DNA of 64,000 nt, from NCBI GenBank assembly GCA_022385805.1, contig MU277690.1:320128-384127 (forward strand), written 5' to 3'. The translations under genes were made by a program, and so were the position numbers. The stretch comes from Pilatotrama ljubarskyi. Its lineage: Eukaryota; Basidiomycota; Agaricomycetes; Polyporales; Polyporaceae. Numbering within the stretch: the first letter of the stretch is position 1; the number at the start of each line of letters is the position of its first letter. Below are positions 31,570 through 41,606 of this stretch, piece by piece. Under the pieces are notes generated by a model, which saw only the letters and a program-made list of their open reading frames with translations, did not search any database and was not told the origin of the DNA.

Positions 31570-31795
31570 CGCCATGGATAGTGAAGTAATAGCGTGCGGT
31601 TATGTATGTACTAAGATGCAGCTTTTATACAATGCGACAATGTCATAAACAAAGCGATTTCAGGCCCCTGTGCATCCCATCACCAGTTTGAACCATATCC
31701 ATATGCCCCATAGTCAAGCATATTGCCTAACGGCACCTCTCTCCCGCCCTACGCCCTGCGATCCTCCTATATGCGCGGCTGCGTTGAGGTCGCGT

Positions 31796-33156
31796 TCAGC
31801 GGCCCTGGCTGAGCCCGCACAGGACATACGCGACGTCCATGAGCTCCTCGTCCCGCGCGCCTTGCGTCTTCTCATTCCCGGCCGACTCGGCGACTGCGCC
31901 CTGGTTCTCCTTCTCCTGCTCGTCTGTAACACAGAGCTCTCCAATGCCGAAGCTGCTTGAAGGTGTAACTGCCTCTGACGGAACGCCCTCCGTGTCTGTA
32001 TCCCCGTGCAGGTCCGCGTCCCACTCGAGCACCGGGATCTCCTGGTCATCCTCATCCTGTTCCTCTCGTGATCCTCTAGTACGCACGTCCGTTCCCTCCT
32101 CTCCGGCCGAGGTGGTGGTGTCCTTCTCCTTCCTATGCTTCGTGTCCTTGCTCCGAACGTGCTTCTTTTCCCTACCGGACGCCTTCCCTTTAGCCCCGAC
32201 CATCTCCCTCGCACACGCATACTCGAGCGTATACTTCCTCGTCCCATACCGCAGTATATCCTTCTCCGAGCGCGGGGCCGGGTCGGGCGCCGCAGGCGAC
32301 GACTGCATGTTCTCCCACAGCGCCCTGCTCCCTGACCCCGCGTCGCTGCTCCCGCACTTGCTGTCCTCCGACACGGGCTCCGGGGTGCGCGGCCGAGCGG
32401 GCGAGGACGACGAGGCGAGGTGTTGTGGTGGCGTGCGCGGGAGGAGGACGGGGCGTTCCGTGCGCGCGGCAATGGCGTCTAGCGAGAGGTGGCGAGAGGG
32501 CTTGTGGCGCACGCTGCGCCGGTCGTGGCTGGGATCTGTAGACTCCCGCTCGCGTTTCCGGCTGCCCGCGGAGGCCAGTGATGTGGTGGAGAGGCACGAC
32601 GCGATGGACGCGCTGGAGAGTGTGCGCGTCCGCGCGCGCACGCTGTGGATGGTCTTTCCAGACGCATCCGAGAAGGGCGAGGATGGGGGAAGAGAGCTTG
32701 AAGGCGCGGGGGAACTGCAGGACTGGAGATGGAGCGGCATGGTGGCGGGTTCTGAGAGTTGGCGGTGCATGCGACGGTCTGTCTGGCGTTTGTTCTGGAA
32801 CCAGACGGTGACGGAGCGGACGTCGCTGCTTATATCCTGTCAGCACGCACGCGGTTGGTTTCGGGGCACGCAGACGGCGCGGCGCGGCCTGAAGAGCGAA
32901 AGTGGACTCACATCTCGGCGTCCTTGGCGAGCTGCTCGCGTTGTTCGCGCGTCGGGTGCGACGCTTTGTGGTAAAGGTGCTCGAGCATCATGAGCTGCAT
33001 GGTCGTAAAGCGCTTTCGAGTCCGTTTAGGGCCGTCGACAATGACATCCGCGGGACCGAGGCTGAGGGCAGTATCGCCGCTGTTGGCGGAGTCGTCGGAA
33101 CAAACGCTGGATGCGGAGGATGTGCGCGAGAGCAGCTGGGAGTCGACGGGCGGCAT
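31796..33156 (-). CDS. Homeodomain transcription factor
   Basis: Exons 33156-32912 and 32828-31796 (1278 nt, 425 residues) with an 83-nt intron that splits the homeodomain between helices 2 and 3; the acceptor is the AAG at 32829. The homeodomain is at residues 44-101: a basic arm KRTRKRFTTMQ, helix 1-2 LEHLYHKASHPTREQREQLA, and recognition helix SVTVWFQNKRQTDRR with the invariant W, F, N, R. The remainder is disordered: Ser/Pro-rich, a lysine-rich patch (KASGREKKHVRSKDTKHRKE) that may be a nuclear localisation signal, and an acidic C-terminus that could activate transcription. Fungal homeodomain proteins with this N-terminal layout regulate development, but the targets are unknown. It is not next to a partner homeodomain gene, so it is not a mating-type pair. 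Confidence 0.9.
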
Positions 33157-33536
33157 GATGGGCGCGAGACAGAAAGACGGGACAGGCGAAGACGAGGAAG
33201 GGGGCGGAGGAGACCCAACGCGACGTTTATTTATCCCGGGGCGTCCATCAACGGCGTGCCTGTACACAACGCGTTCGCGTTTGCCACGTGACCGCGTCCG
33301 GCGCGTCCGCACGTGACGGACACGGTCTGTTGACTGCGCGCCCCGCCCAGTTCACTTCGACGTTCGTCGGCTCGTTCAGTGCTCTCTTAACCGTACATCA
33401 CAGAGACTCTTCACATGGCCATCGAAGGCAATCAATCATCTTGGACATCCAGCGGCCTATGCAGAAGAGGCGGCAATGCTTGCTTTATGATACAAGGACT
33501 AATGATACACCATGCTGCTGTCGACAAACCCCTTCT

Positions 33537-34032
33537 TTAGTGCGACGTGCCGTTCCAAGGACCCTTCTTCTTGATGTTCTCCTCATCCTCGCGCTGGAGG
33601 TCCGCGTCTATCTGCGCGCCCCTCGACGGCTGGTGCCCGTGCCTTTGCGCAGGCTCCAATGGGTCCGAGACGGTCTGAGCGCGCTCATCGCGCTCGGCTT
33701 GACGTTCCATCTTCTTCTCCTGCTTCATACGGATCTCGAGGTTACGGTCGTCCCTGCAGAAGCAATGTTAGGACGGCGAAGCTTCAAGGGTGCCACGGTC
33801 ACTTACTTGGGGTCGAACACGTTGTGTGCGTTCCTCTGGCCCTGCTCGGCGAGGTTCGCGCGGGGCTGGTTGGGCTCAGGAAGCTGGCTAGCGTTAGAGG
33901 GGCCGTTCCTAAGATCATCCGCGTTAGCATGCAAGCATTCCGTAACAGCGACTTCTGCACTACTCACCTCTGGTCACCGTCCTCGTAGACCTGAGGGTTG
34001 CCAACGTTGGATTGCATCGCACCAGAAGACAT
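33537..34032 (-). CDS. Small hydrophilic hypothetical protein, three exons
   Basis: Exons 34032-33968, 33908-33807, 33753-33537 (384 nt, 127 residues) with canonical introns of 58 and 53 nt, each ending in TTAG or GCAG. The protein starts MSSGAMQSNVGNPQVYEDGD and ends EDEENIKKKGPWNGTSH. It has no cysteine, signal or membrane helix and is Asn/Gln/Asp/Lys-rich, as in disordered stress-type proteins. Clean splicing and codon use make it a real gene. I recall similar short conserved proteins in other fungi but cannot assign a function. Confidence 0.75.
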
Positions 34033-35091
34033 GATGATGGGGTTGTGTTTTGGACAAGTAAAGTGTGCAATAGACGATGTAGGTGTGTTGTGTGCGGAAA
34101 GTGGTTGCTGAGAGTAGTGAGGAGACATCAGAGGCCGACATCGTTGCCTCTTATACTCCTTGAGAGATGGCGCAACGACGTCAGTAGCTGAAGGAGATTG
34201 GGGCACGGTGACGTCAAGTCTGGAAAGTGTGCAGAGGAGTGGTCATCGTGGGCGCCTAATCTCGCGTTCCGCGTTTGGCACCAAGCAGCGCTCGCTAGCT
34301 CCTCATCACGACTCGCACATCGTGTCTTCCTGCGGACTCGCCCTGCAAGTTATGGCGGTGTGAATCGTAGCTGTGGCTTGTGTTCTGAATGAGTAGCTCC
34401 TTCAATCGTATATATTATGCTTTGAAATAAATGCACCGCTCTGAGGTGATCACTTCCACCCGAGGCCCTCATACATGCTTGCACCTGGCCCAAGGCATGC
34501 TCAGTACAGACCACCGTGATTTCGTTTTCGCTGTTCTACACGTCTGTTGTGTGCTTCCAATGTTTTAACTGATGACGGAACTGGGCTAAAGTCGGGCCGC
34601 ACTGTAGGAAGACCTACTCCTGGTGCGATGCATTCGAAGTTCAGCGAGAAGTTGTATCTTCCGCCTTAGGCGCCCGCAGCACGGAGCCACATCTCGCTTT
34701 TCTTGAGCAGCGTGCACAGCGGCAACCTCTTGTGCTGTTCGAAACATGATAGGAGTGCCCTTCGAAGACATAGGAATATTTTGATGTTCATGAAGTGGGC
34801 AAAGGATGAGGAAATGTCGCAGAAAGCGAGTGTGAAGCAACCTTCCGACCTCTCGCGCGCGGAAGATGGCCCAAGCGCGAGCCGTTCTGGTGCTTTGTTG
34901 GCTCGGAACTTTGGAACCGTGGGAACCGTCGCATCGGACCTTCAACAAAGAGTCGCAGAGTCAGCACGACGCCCCCCTCCGCTCCTCGTCGTCAACAACC
35001 ACCACCGCCGTCGCTCCTGCGCCCCTTCTGCCCGCCGTTGCGCGTCGTATTCCTATCCACATCCCATCGTCTTACACATCGTTGAATAGCC
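34033..35091. other. Intergenic region between divergent genes
   Basis: Holds the upstream regions of the small protein gene (minus) and histone H3 (plus). Overlapping frames at 34586-35252 have no motif. Nothing else seen. Confidence 0.5.
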
Positions 35092-35906
35092 ATGGCCCGT
35101 ACCAAGGTCGGTACAGCCCTTATCTCTTCCGTCTCATCGTCGACGTCGCCGCTGACGACGACCTCATAGCAAACCGCCCGCAAGTCCACCGGAGGTCAGT
35201 ATCGTTTCCCTGCTCGCTCGGCCATTCTGCGTCGAAGATCAGTCAAAATTGAGATCTATTCGTCCACTAGGCAAGGCCCCGCGTAAGCAGCTCGCCACCA
35301 AGGCCGCGAGGAAGACAGCGACGGCGGTGAGTCGATATCGCTCCTCCCGTCAGAGAGAGCCCCTCCTGAGCTGACGACGTGGGTTGTGGGTTTGCTTGCT
35401 GCTGCGATGCTGTGGCCTCGCTTTGTTGTTGTTTGTTGTTGCATTTTTGCTCCGATCTCGCCCGGACTAGGCCGCGACCGGCGGTGTCAAGAAGCCTCAT
35501 CGCTTCCGGCCCGGAACGGTCGCTCTCCGTGAAATTCGGCGCTACCAGAAGTCGACTGAGCTGCTCATCCGCAAGCTCCCCTTCCAGCGGCTGGTCCGTG
35601 AGATCGCCCAGGACTTCAAGGTATGTTCCCCGCTGGGCTCGTCGTCGATGATAGGCGGTTGATCATTGATGTCGTCGTCCAGACCGATCTCCGCTTCCAG
35701 TCCTCCGCCGTCATGGCGCTTCAAGAGGCTGCTGAGGCGTACCTCGTCTCGCTTTTCGAAGACACCAACTTGGCTGCTATCCACGCCAAGCGTGTGACCA
35801 TCCAACCCAAGGATCTCGTAGGTCACCGTAACCTATTAACTTCCACATGTCCACTGACTCACTATTCCAGGCCCTTGCCCGTCGCCTCCGCGGTGAGAGG
35901 TCCTAA
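35092..35906 (+). CDS. Histone H3
   Basis: Exons 35092-35106, 35170-35194, 35271-35326, 35471-35620, 35683-35817 and 35871-35906 (417 nt, 138 residues). The N-tail reads MARTK, then QTARKSTGG and [14 protein letters not shown]; the core contains [33 protein letters not shown] and [19 protein letters not shown], ending RRLRGERS. All four modifiable tail lysines (K4, K9, K14, K27) are present. The usual SAPATGG after K27 is TATAAATGG, two residues longer, at the junction of exons 3 and 4. The residues after QPKD are LALARR rather than the common IQLARR. Packages DNA in the nucleosome. Five introns in a core histone is usual for agaricomycetes. Confidence 0.95.
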
Positions 35907-36218
35907 GTCCGCGTCGCACACGGACATCTTCCTTCTTGGCCTCCGCTATCGTACTCTGTATTCGCCTTCTCGTATTGTGTGTCTGTGTGGTCCTCGGGGA
36001 CCTTGTATATTGTACCGTTGATCCCTCTATGCGACTCGTTCTATGTATAGGGCACAGCTAGATTGCAATCCATGACCATGCCCACCCAGAACAGCAGAAG
36101 CTGACGTGCGTGATACATCCGTCTTCTATGATACGTATGCATATGGGTATCTATCTAGAGTGGAAGGGAAGGTATTCAAGAAGCCGAGCAGTCCGAACTG
36201 TCTGATACGAGAGTAGTC
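35907..36218. other. Shared 3' flank of H3 and receptor-like gene 1
   Basis: Convergent transcription meets here. No gene seen. Confidence 0.6.
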
Positions 36219-37709
36219 CTATTCCACGACCGTGAGCATCTTCCTATCTCGCCGCTGTCCCCGCCGCGGTGCTACTTCCATCATCAGCCGGTGCTCCTTC
36301 TGGAGCTCAACCCGCAGTCGCTCGATCTCTTCCTTCAACGCGGTGACACGCGCGCGCCGATTCTTCCGCGCCAGCCGTCGTACCTCATCTGGCTCAGACG
36401 GCAGCGGTGCGTCCGACGCGCCCGGGTAGTGAAGGTCCCGGATGCTCGTCTCGAGCGCTTGGATCTGGCGAGTGAGTTCGGTGTACCGGAGGGACCACTC
36501 TGTGCCCGTCGCGGACAGCGCAGCGTCGGGGACGTCCACGGAGTGCGAGGGTGGGACCGCAGGCGCGCGGACGAACGTTGCATCTGCGGTGACCATCTGC
36601 GTTTGAGGACGCGACTCGGCCAGGACATTCGATGAACGAGGGTTGAAGGTAGAGGGAGAGGGCTTCGAGAGATAGTAGGAGTAGGGCCGCGCGAATTTGG
36701 GATCGGAGTAGGGTGCGATGGCCGTGAAGTCGTCGGAAAGGATAGATGAGCGAGGGGCTGGTGATGGTGAAAGGAGTGAAGAGGTCGAGTTGGTGTCTCT
36801 CGTGCCAGTGATCACCCCGTCCAGAGGTGGATCTGGCGCGTCCGTTCCTCCCCGAGTACGCCATGGTGCCCATGGCCGCTTTCTGTACCTGCGAAGGAGG
36901 AGAGTGGCGGCAAGGATGAGGCCGATGGAGACCAGACCGCCGACAAGTCCTCCTACGAGACCGCCAATGAAGCCGGGAGACTTCGAGGAGGACGTCGTGC
37001 TCGAACTTGTTGATGGAACGCCGTCGGCAGTCGCAGAAGGCACTGGAGGCGGGACGATCAACGGTGCACGAGTCGATGTTGTCGCGGTACCCCTGCCGTC
37101 CGGAAAATCGAGCACACTAGAACTTGCAGCCGGTACGGACGTTGTGTCATCGTTATTCACGGTGTATATGATGTAGTCGAAGAGGATGAGGGACGGTGTT
37201 GGGCCGCCTGCGACGACGTTGAGCTTATGCCAACCGGCAGGCATGGATGCGTTTGAGAACACGAGGACGTCGTACATAATCGTGTGGGCTTGGTCGTCAG
37301 GGAGATGAGTGTATGAGCCGGCCGGGGCGCCATCGAGAGTAAAGCTGAGGTTTGTGAAGGTGGTGACTCCGGCGCGTATACCATTGGCGATCAGGTTGAA
37401 GACATAGACCGCTTGTCCCTGGAACCAGACTGTGATTGTATGTTCAGAATCACCAGGATGATATGTGCTGTCATGCCAGGTGCCGTCAAAGACTTTGGAG
37501 GTATCGACCCCACCGGGTTCATGGGTTCGAGTAGCGGGTTTTATAGCGCATCCTCCGCAAATCGATCCCTGCGCCCATTGACCCAATGGCTCATACTGTG
37601 GAGCAAGATGCGTATCCGCGTTTAACTCCTGGTCATCTATGGTGCGGTTCACCAACACTGCAGAGGACGCAAGAAACGGTGCGAGACAGCAGTAAACAAG
37701 ACCCCTCAT
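36219..37709 (-). CDS. Receptor-like single-pass membrane protein, paralog 1 (no PPxY tail)
   Basis: 496 residues, intronless. A signal peptide (MRGLVYCCLAPFLASSAVLV) is followed by VNRTIDDQ. The ectodomain (about 20-190) has WAQGSICGGC with the family CxxC pair, FDGTWHDSTYHPGD, a beta-rich run (VWFQGQAVYVFN, LSFTLDGAP) and LILFDYIIYTV. A Ser/Thr/Pro stalk (about 190-245) precedes a glycine-rich membrane helix (FIGGLVGGLVGGLVSIGLIL, about 248-272) and a basic stop-transfer RRYRKR. The cytoplasmic tail includes a coiled coil (VTALKEEIERLRVELQKEHR). Where the other paralogs end in PPRY, this one reads APRRG, so the motif is lost. The ectodomain resembles jelly-roll sugar-binding folds (inference). 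It is the only paralog on the minus strand. Confidence 0.8.
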   Translation of the reverse strand: MRGLVYCCLAPFLASSAVLVNRTIDDQELNADTHLAPQYEPLGQWAQGSICGGCAIKPATRTHEPGGVDTSKVFDGTWHDSTYHPGDSEHTITVWFQGQAVYVFNLIANGIRAGVTTFTNLSFTLDGAPAGSYTHLPDDQAHTIMYDVLVFSNASMPAGWHKLNVVAGGPTPSLILFDYIIYTVNNDDTTSVPAASSSVLDFPDGRGTATTSTRAPLIVPPPVPSATADGVPSTSSSTTSSSKSPGFIGGLVGGLVGGLVSIGLILAATLLLRRYRKRPWAPWRTRGGTDAPDPPLDGVITGTRDTNSTSSLLSPSPAPRSSILSDDFTAIAPYSDPKFARPYSYYLSKPSPSTFNPRSSNVLAESRPQTQMVTADATFVRAPAVPPSHSVDVPDAALSATGTEWSLRYTELTRQIQALETSIRDLHYPGASDAPLPSEPDEVRRLARKNRRARVTALKEEIERLRVELQKEHRLMMEVAPRRGQRRDRKMLTVVE

Positions 37710-38646
37710 GAGGGATGGGATGAGCTGTAGAGCCGGAGAGTGTACCGCGGTGCCTGCCTAGCCTGGTAGTCGAACGCGTGAGGGAAGGGCATAAAGGAGA
37801 GAAAGGTCGAGCTCCTGTACAAGTAGATCTAGCCCTGTCAGCGGGATACCGCGCTTATGTGCGGCTATGAGACAACTCACGTCTGCGACAATGAGCCGAG
37901 TATCTTCGTAGCTACCTTGAAAGGGACTGATACTGAGCTCCTGTTGCCAGTGAGCTCTCAAGAGCAGCGGGTCTTCTGGATCCGGCAGCTGGTGACGCGC
38001 TGTGTGGGGTTGCCGGGGCTGGCGAACTTTTGTTACCAACAATCCCGGCTTTTGACGAGCACTACTCACGATTCTTGCAAAATGGATCATTCGCGGACTC
38101 ACACGGACGCATGATTCACGTCGAGGTCGTCAAGTAACCATCGGAACACGGTTCAGTGTGGCGGCTGCGTCAGGCCCACATCAACGAATGCATCATGGAG
38201 ATGCTCAGGCTGCCACAGCCATTTTTGGATCCATTCCGACGGGCTGTGGGCAGTTTTCAATGATGCTCGCGCTGGAGAAGACGCGCGAAAGGTCTTGTGA
38301 GTGGTGGATGAAGTGGAACGATGAGCGCTGTGTAGGCGCCCACTGACTCCGGTATTTGCTACAGCTAATAGCTATACTACCAAAGACCATCGCATGCATA
38401 CTCACAACCCGGGCATGTTATGGACCGCTTTCAATTTCCGGCACTTTTAGAAGCGATGAAGTTCAATGACTTCAATAAGTTTCTATTGCTGGCACCATCA
38501 CGTGTAATGGAGCACATCGCGATCGTGCATTCCAGCGGGATACAGACTAGTACGTGGACAGCGGTAGTACACAGCGAATGCTACGAGCCCAGCTCGAAGC
38601 GACTTTTCCATGCGAGCATTCAAGTAGCAATATCTGTTGTCATGGC
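37710..38646. other. No supported gene
   Basis: Short frames on both strands, none with a motif. It contains the promoter side of receptor-like gene 1 and the 3' flank of the alcohol dehydrogenase gene. Confidence 0.5.
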
Positions 38647-39955
38647 TCAGGGGACGATGACCGCGCGGAAGCGAGCCGACTCTCGACGTCCGAATGCGTC
38701 AGGTGTCTTCTCCAGCGGGAACCGTTCCACCATAGGCCTGATGTTGTGCAACTTTGCGAAAGCAACGCACTCTTCGATGTCCCTGGCGGTGCCGTTAGGC
38801 AGGCCGCGGATGGAATAGCACGAACGTATGAGAGCCACTGCAGGCGAATGTGGTCAGCGGCGGTGCAACTCGGGAGGGAGAGTACGCACGGGGTGAGATG
38901 CCAAACTCCTGGTTGTCAATGGCGAGCAGGAGAAGTGTACCGTCGATGGCGAGTCCTGTGATCAGCCTCTTGGTTGCCTCTGGTGCGGCGGCGGTGCACA
39001 TGATGAGCTTCGCACCGCCGAGCTGCTGGAGTGCCTCAGCCTGGTCGACCTTGCTGCCGTCGATGTAGTCGTCTGCGCCAAGACACCGTGCAAGCTCCTC
39101 TTTCTCGGGACCAGAGGACAGCGCGACAGTACGGTAGCCCATCGCGTGAGCGAACTGGACTGCTAAGTGTCCAAGTCCGCTGAAGGCGCAGAGGTCAGCC
39201 TGACGGGAGTACAGCACATCGAAGGTCTCAACGCACCCGATGCCTTGTACCGCGATGACGTCTCCGGCGGCTAGGTTCACCTTCCGCAGTCCGTCTGTGA
39301 GAAGAAATAAGCAAGGAGCGTCCTGTGGATAGACAGGCGTGGACCTACTGAAGGTCGTCACACCTGCGCACAACAGAGGAGCGACTTCGGCGGGGTCGAA
39401 GTCCTTGGGAATCGCTGCAGCGGCCTCTGATCGCACGGTCACATATTCGGCGTAGCCACCGTCCGACAGCATACCTGCACCGCCGAAGAAGAGTGAGCAG
39501 TGCTCAGTGCGGCAGGACAGGCGGTAACGAACCGGTAAGGGCCTGCTCCTCCGAGCAGGTGATGAAGTCGCCCACGCGGCATCGCTTGCAAGTGGAACAG
39601 TAGCCGCCGTGGCAGCCGACACCGACGCGGTCACCGACCTCCCAGAGTCGCTCGCTAGAGTGCGTGGCCACAACGTCACCTACGATCTCGTGGCCAGGGA
39701 TTCGAGGAAGAGGAACCGGGAAGATGCCGTTGGCGATAGTTAGGTCCCTAAACGAATCACGCATCATGAGGACAGCCGTGAGGCAGGAGAACACGCCACC
39801 TACGTAGCGCAAACACCGCACGCGAGGACCTTCAATACGACGTGGCCTTCGGAGGGATCGTTCCAAGTCACAATGATCTTCTGAAGATCGCGTCCGCGCT
39901 CTATGAATGCGAATGCCTTGTAGGAATCGGGGTGAGCCATGACGGGGACAGCCAT
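38647..39955 (-). CDS. Zinc-dependent alcohol dehydrogenase (MDR superfamily)
   Basis: Six exons on the minus strand: 39955-39804, 39747-39533, 39474-39349, 39294-39237, 39179-38890, 38837-38647; total 1032 nt, 343 residues, every intron GT-AG. The start is the first ATG (MAVPVMAHPDS). Catalytic zinc ligands are Cys49 (CGVCATD), His70-Glu71 (PGHE) and a Cys in PLLCAGVTTF. Structural zinc ligands are Cys101, 104, 107 and 115 in CSTCKRCRVGDFITC. The Rossmann fold is GIGGLGHLAVQFAHAMGY. It interconverts alcohols and aldehydes with NAD(P). The closest layout is the bacterial/fungal alcohol dehydrogenases of about 340 residues. It lies between receptor-like genes 1 and 2; no functional link is evident. 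Confidence 0.92.
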
Positions 39956-41606
39956 GCTGTCGAGTTGGGGCTGGGGACTCGGGCTTGATCCTTCCGCGCA
40001 CATCTCATATGTCTTATAGGCGTGTCCGCGTCGCGTATCACCTCAGCAGCAACGAGGAATAGGTGGAGACTGAACCGAATCCCACTCTCCCCCGCCGCCC
40101 TGCAAATGGAACTCGAGAAGTCGCGCCTTATGGGGCAATTGCATCCACGAAGCGTGAGGATTTGAAAGCTCATCTTCATTTAGGTCAAATGCGTATGTGC
40201 CCCTCAAGTATCCTCAGCTACTCTGCTCGGCTATCGAGCTGGAGCTAACGCTTTGATGAGCGAAGATGGCCACGAGAGGAGTTACCCATAGAATAGAAGA
40301 CTTGCTGTGAGGATTCCGCTGCTAGATTGCCGTTCTCTCGTAAATGCACCAGTTCTTGAGCAATCGGAAGATCATGTCGAAGCCGCGGGTTCTAAAACCC
40401 CTTTGGGCCGGTGAACGCCGTAGTACGACGCTGCGTGCTGGCATGGAATCTACCCTGCACCTATCAATTTCCATGCTCCAGTAGAGTAGCTATGGGTACC
40501 TAGCTGGTGTCCTGAATGAAGCGTCCAGAACCAAGCTTCGTCCAGGAATGCTCCGACGACGGGAAGTTGGTACTGAGTCTCTGTCCTGAGAACATGAGTT
40601 CCAGCGCATGGTGGTACATACTTCTGCAGACGAATTCTATGTTGCCCTGCCGAGCGGATCATATGCCTCTTGTTGACATGGCAAGCAGGAGTTTCGCGCG
40701 AATGTATTCTGCCAGGCAATGCCTCGCTGGTCGCACAGTAGTGACAGTACCTTACTGCACCCTTCTGTAATATTAGCCTGCGAATCTGCCGAGCTTGACG
40801 ACGGGGCGTCCTGAACTGCCTATATCAGCTGCAACACGCGGCTGGCAAATGCGAACGTGTGGATGAGCGGCGCGGGCGATGCGCCCGTCCTCAGCCCTGT
40901 GGCTCAGGTGCTCGTGGACGTGACAAAGTGCTGGCAACGAGCGCTGTTGACAAGCGAGCTTGAGACGGAGATATTCAACGAAGAAATGAGCCTACATACA
41001 CGCCGACCCCAGCTTACACCTGGAAATGGTTACGGCAGCGGCGATCGGCCTGCACTGGTGAACCACCATCGATGCACCGTCCGTTGTAGAGCTTGCCCTC
41101 GCCACACTTATGAAACAGGAAGTGGTTTCTTTCTCGGAGGACACAAGAGCGCACTTGTCACAGATTTCATTCTCCAGATGGCAGTAGTCATATGGCGAGA
41201 GCAACGGAGAACCAGAACCAGAAAGAGTCCTGCGTGGGCGTCAACGCTGTTGCGATCGAGAGATGGGCGGCTATTGTATATGTCTATTCCTGTACAAGTC
41301 TTCCGGTACCCACCACCACTCGCACCGCCTGACAGTGCTGTTCGTCCTCTATAGCTCCGATGGCGATAATCAGATGTACGAATCGTGAGCTTGGCTTCGA
41401 TCTTCAATTGTAACCCATGCCATCCGCGAGCCTCTCAGAACTGACAGAGAACATGATGCTGCTCGGGCGAAGAGGTCTGCTCAGATGGAAACTAACCAGG
41501 TCCCATTTCCCCAAATCCCTCAGTGCAGAGTGTCGTGTACGCTCTGCCAACTTCCTCTTCATTCCTTCCGAGCGACAGTCCTTACTCGAGCTTTGCAGAG
41601 CAGCTG
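39956..41606. other. No supported gene
   Basis: The longest frame (40857-41354, plus) starts from GTG, lacks motifs and is mirrored by an equally long minus frame. I treat the stretch as intergenic, including the leader of receptor-like gene 2. Confidence 0.5.

Noticed and set aside
40857..41354. 165-codon plus-strand frame
   Set aside because: Starts at GTG, no motif, and the opposite strand is equally open.
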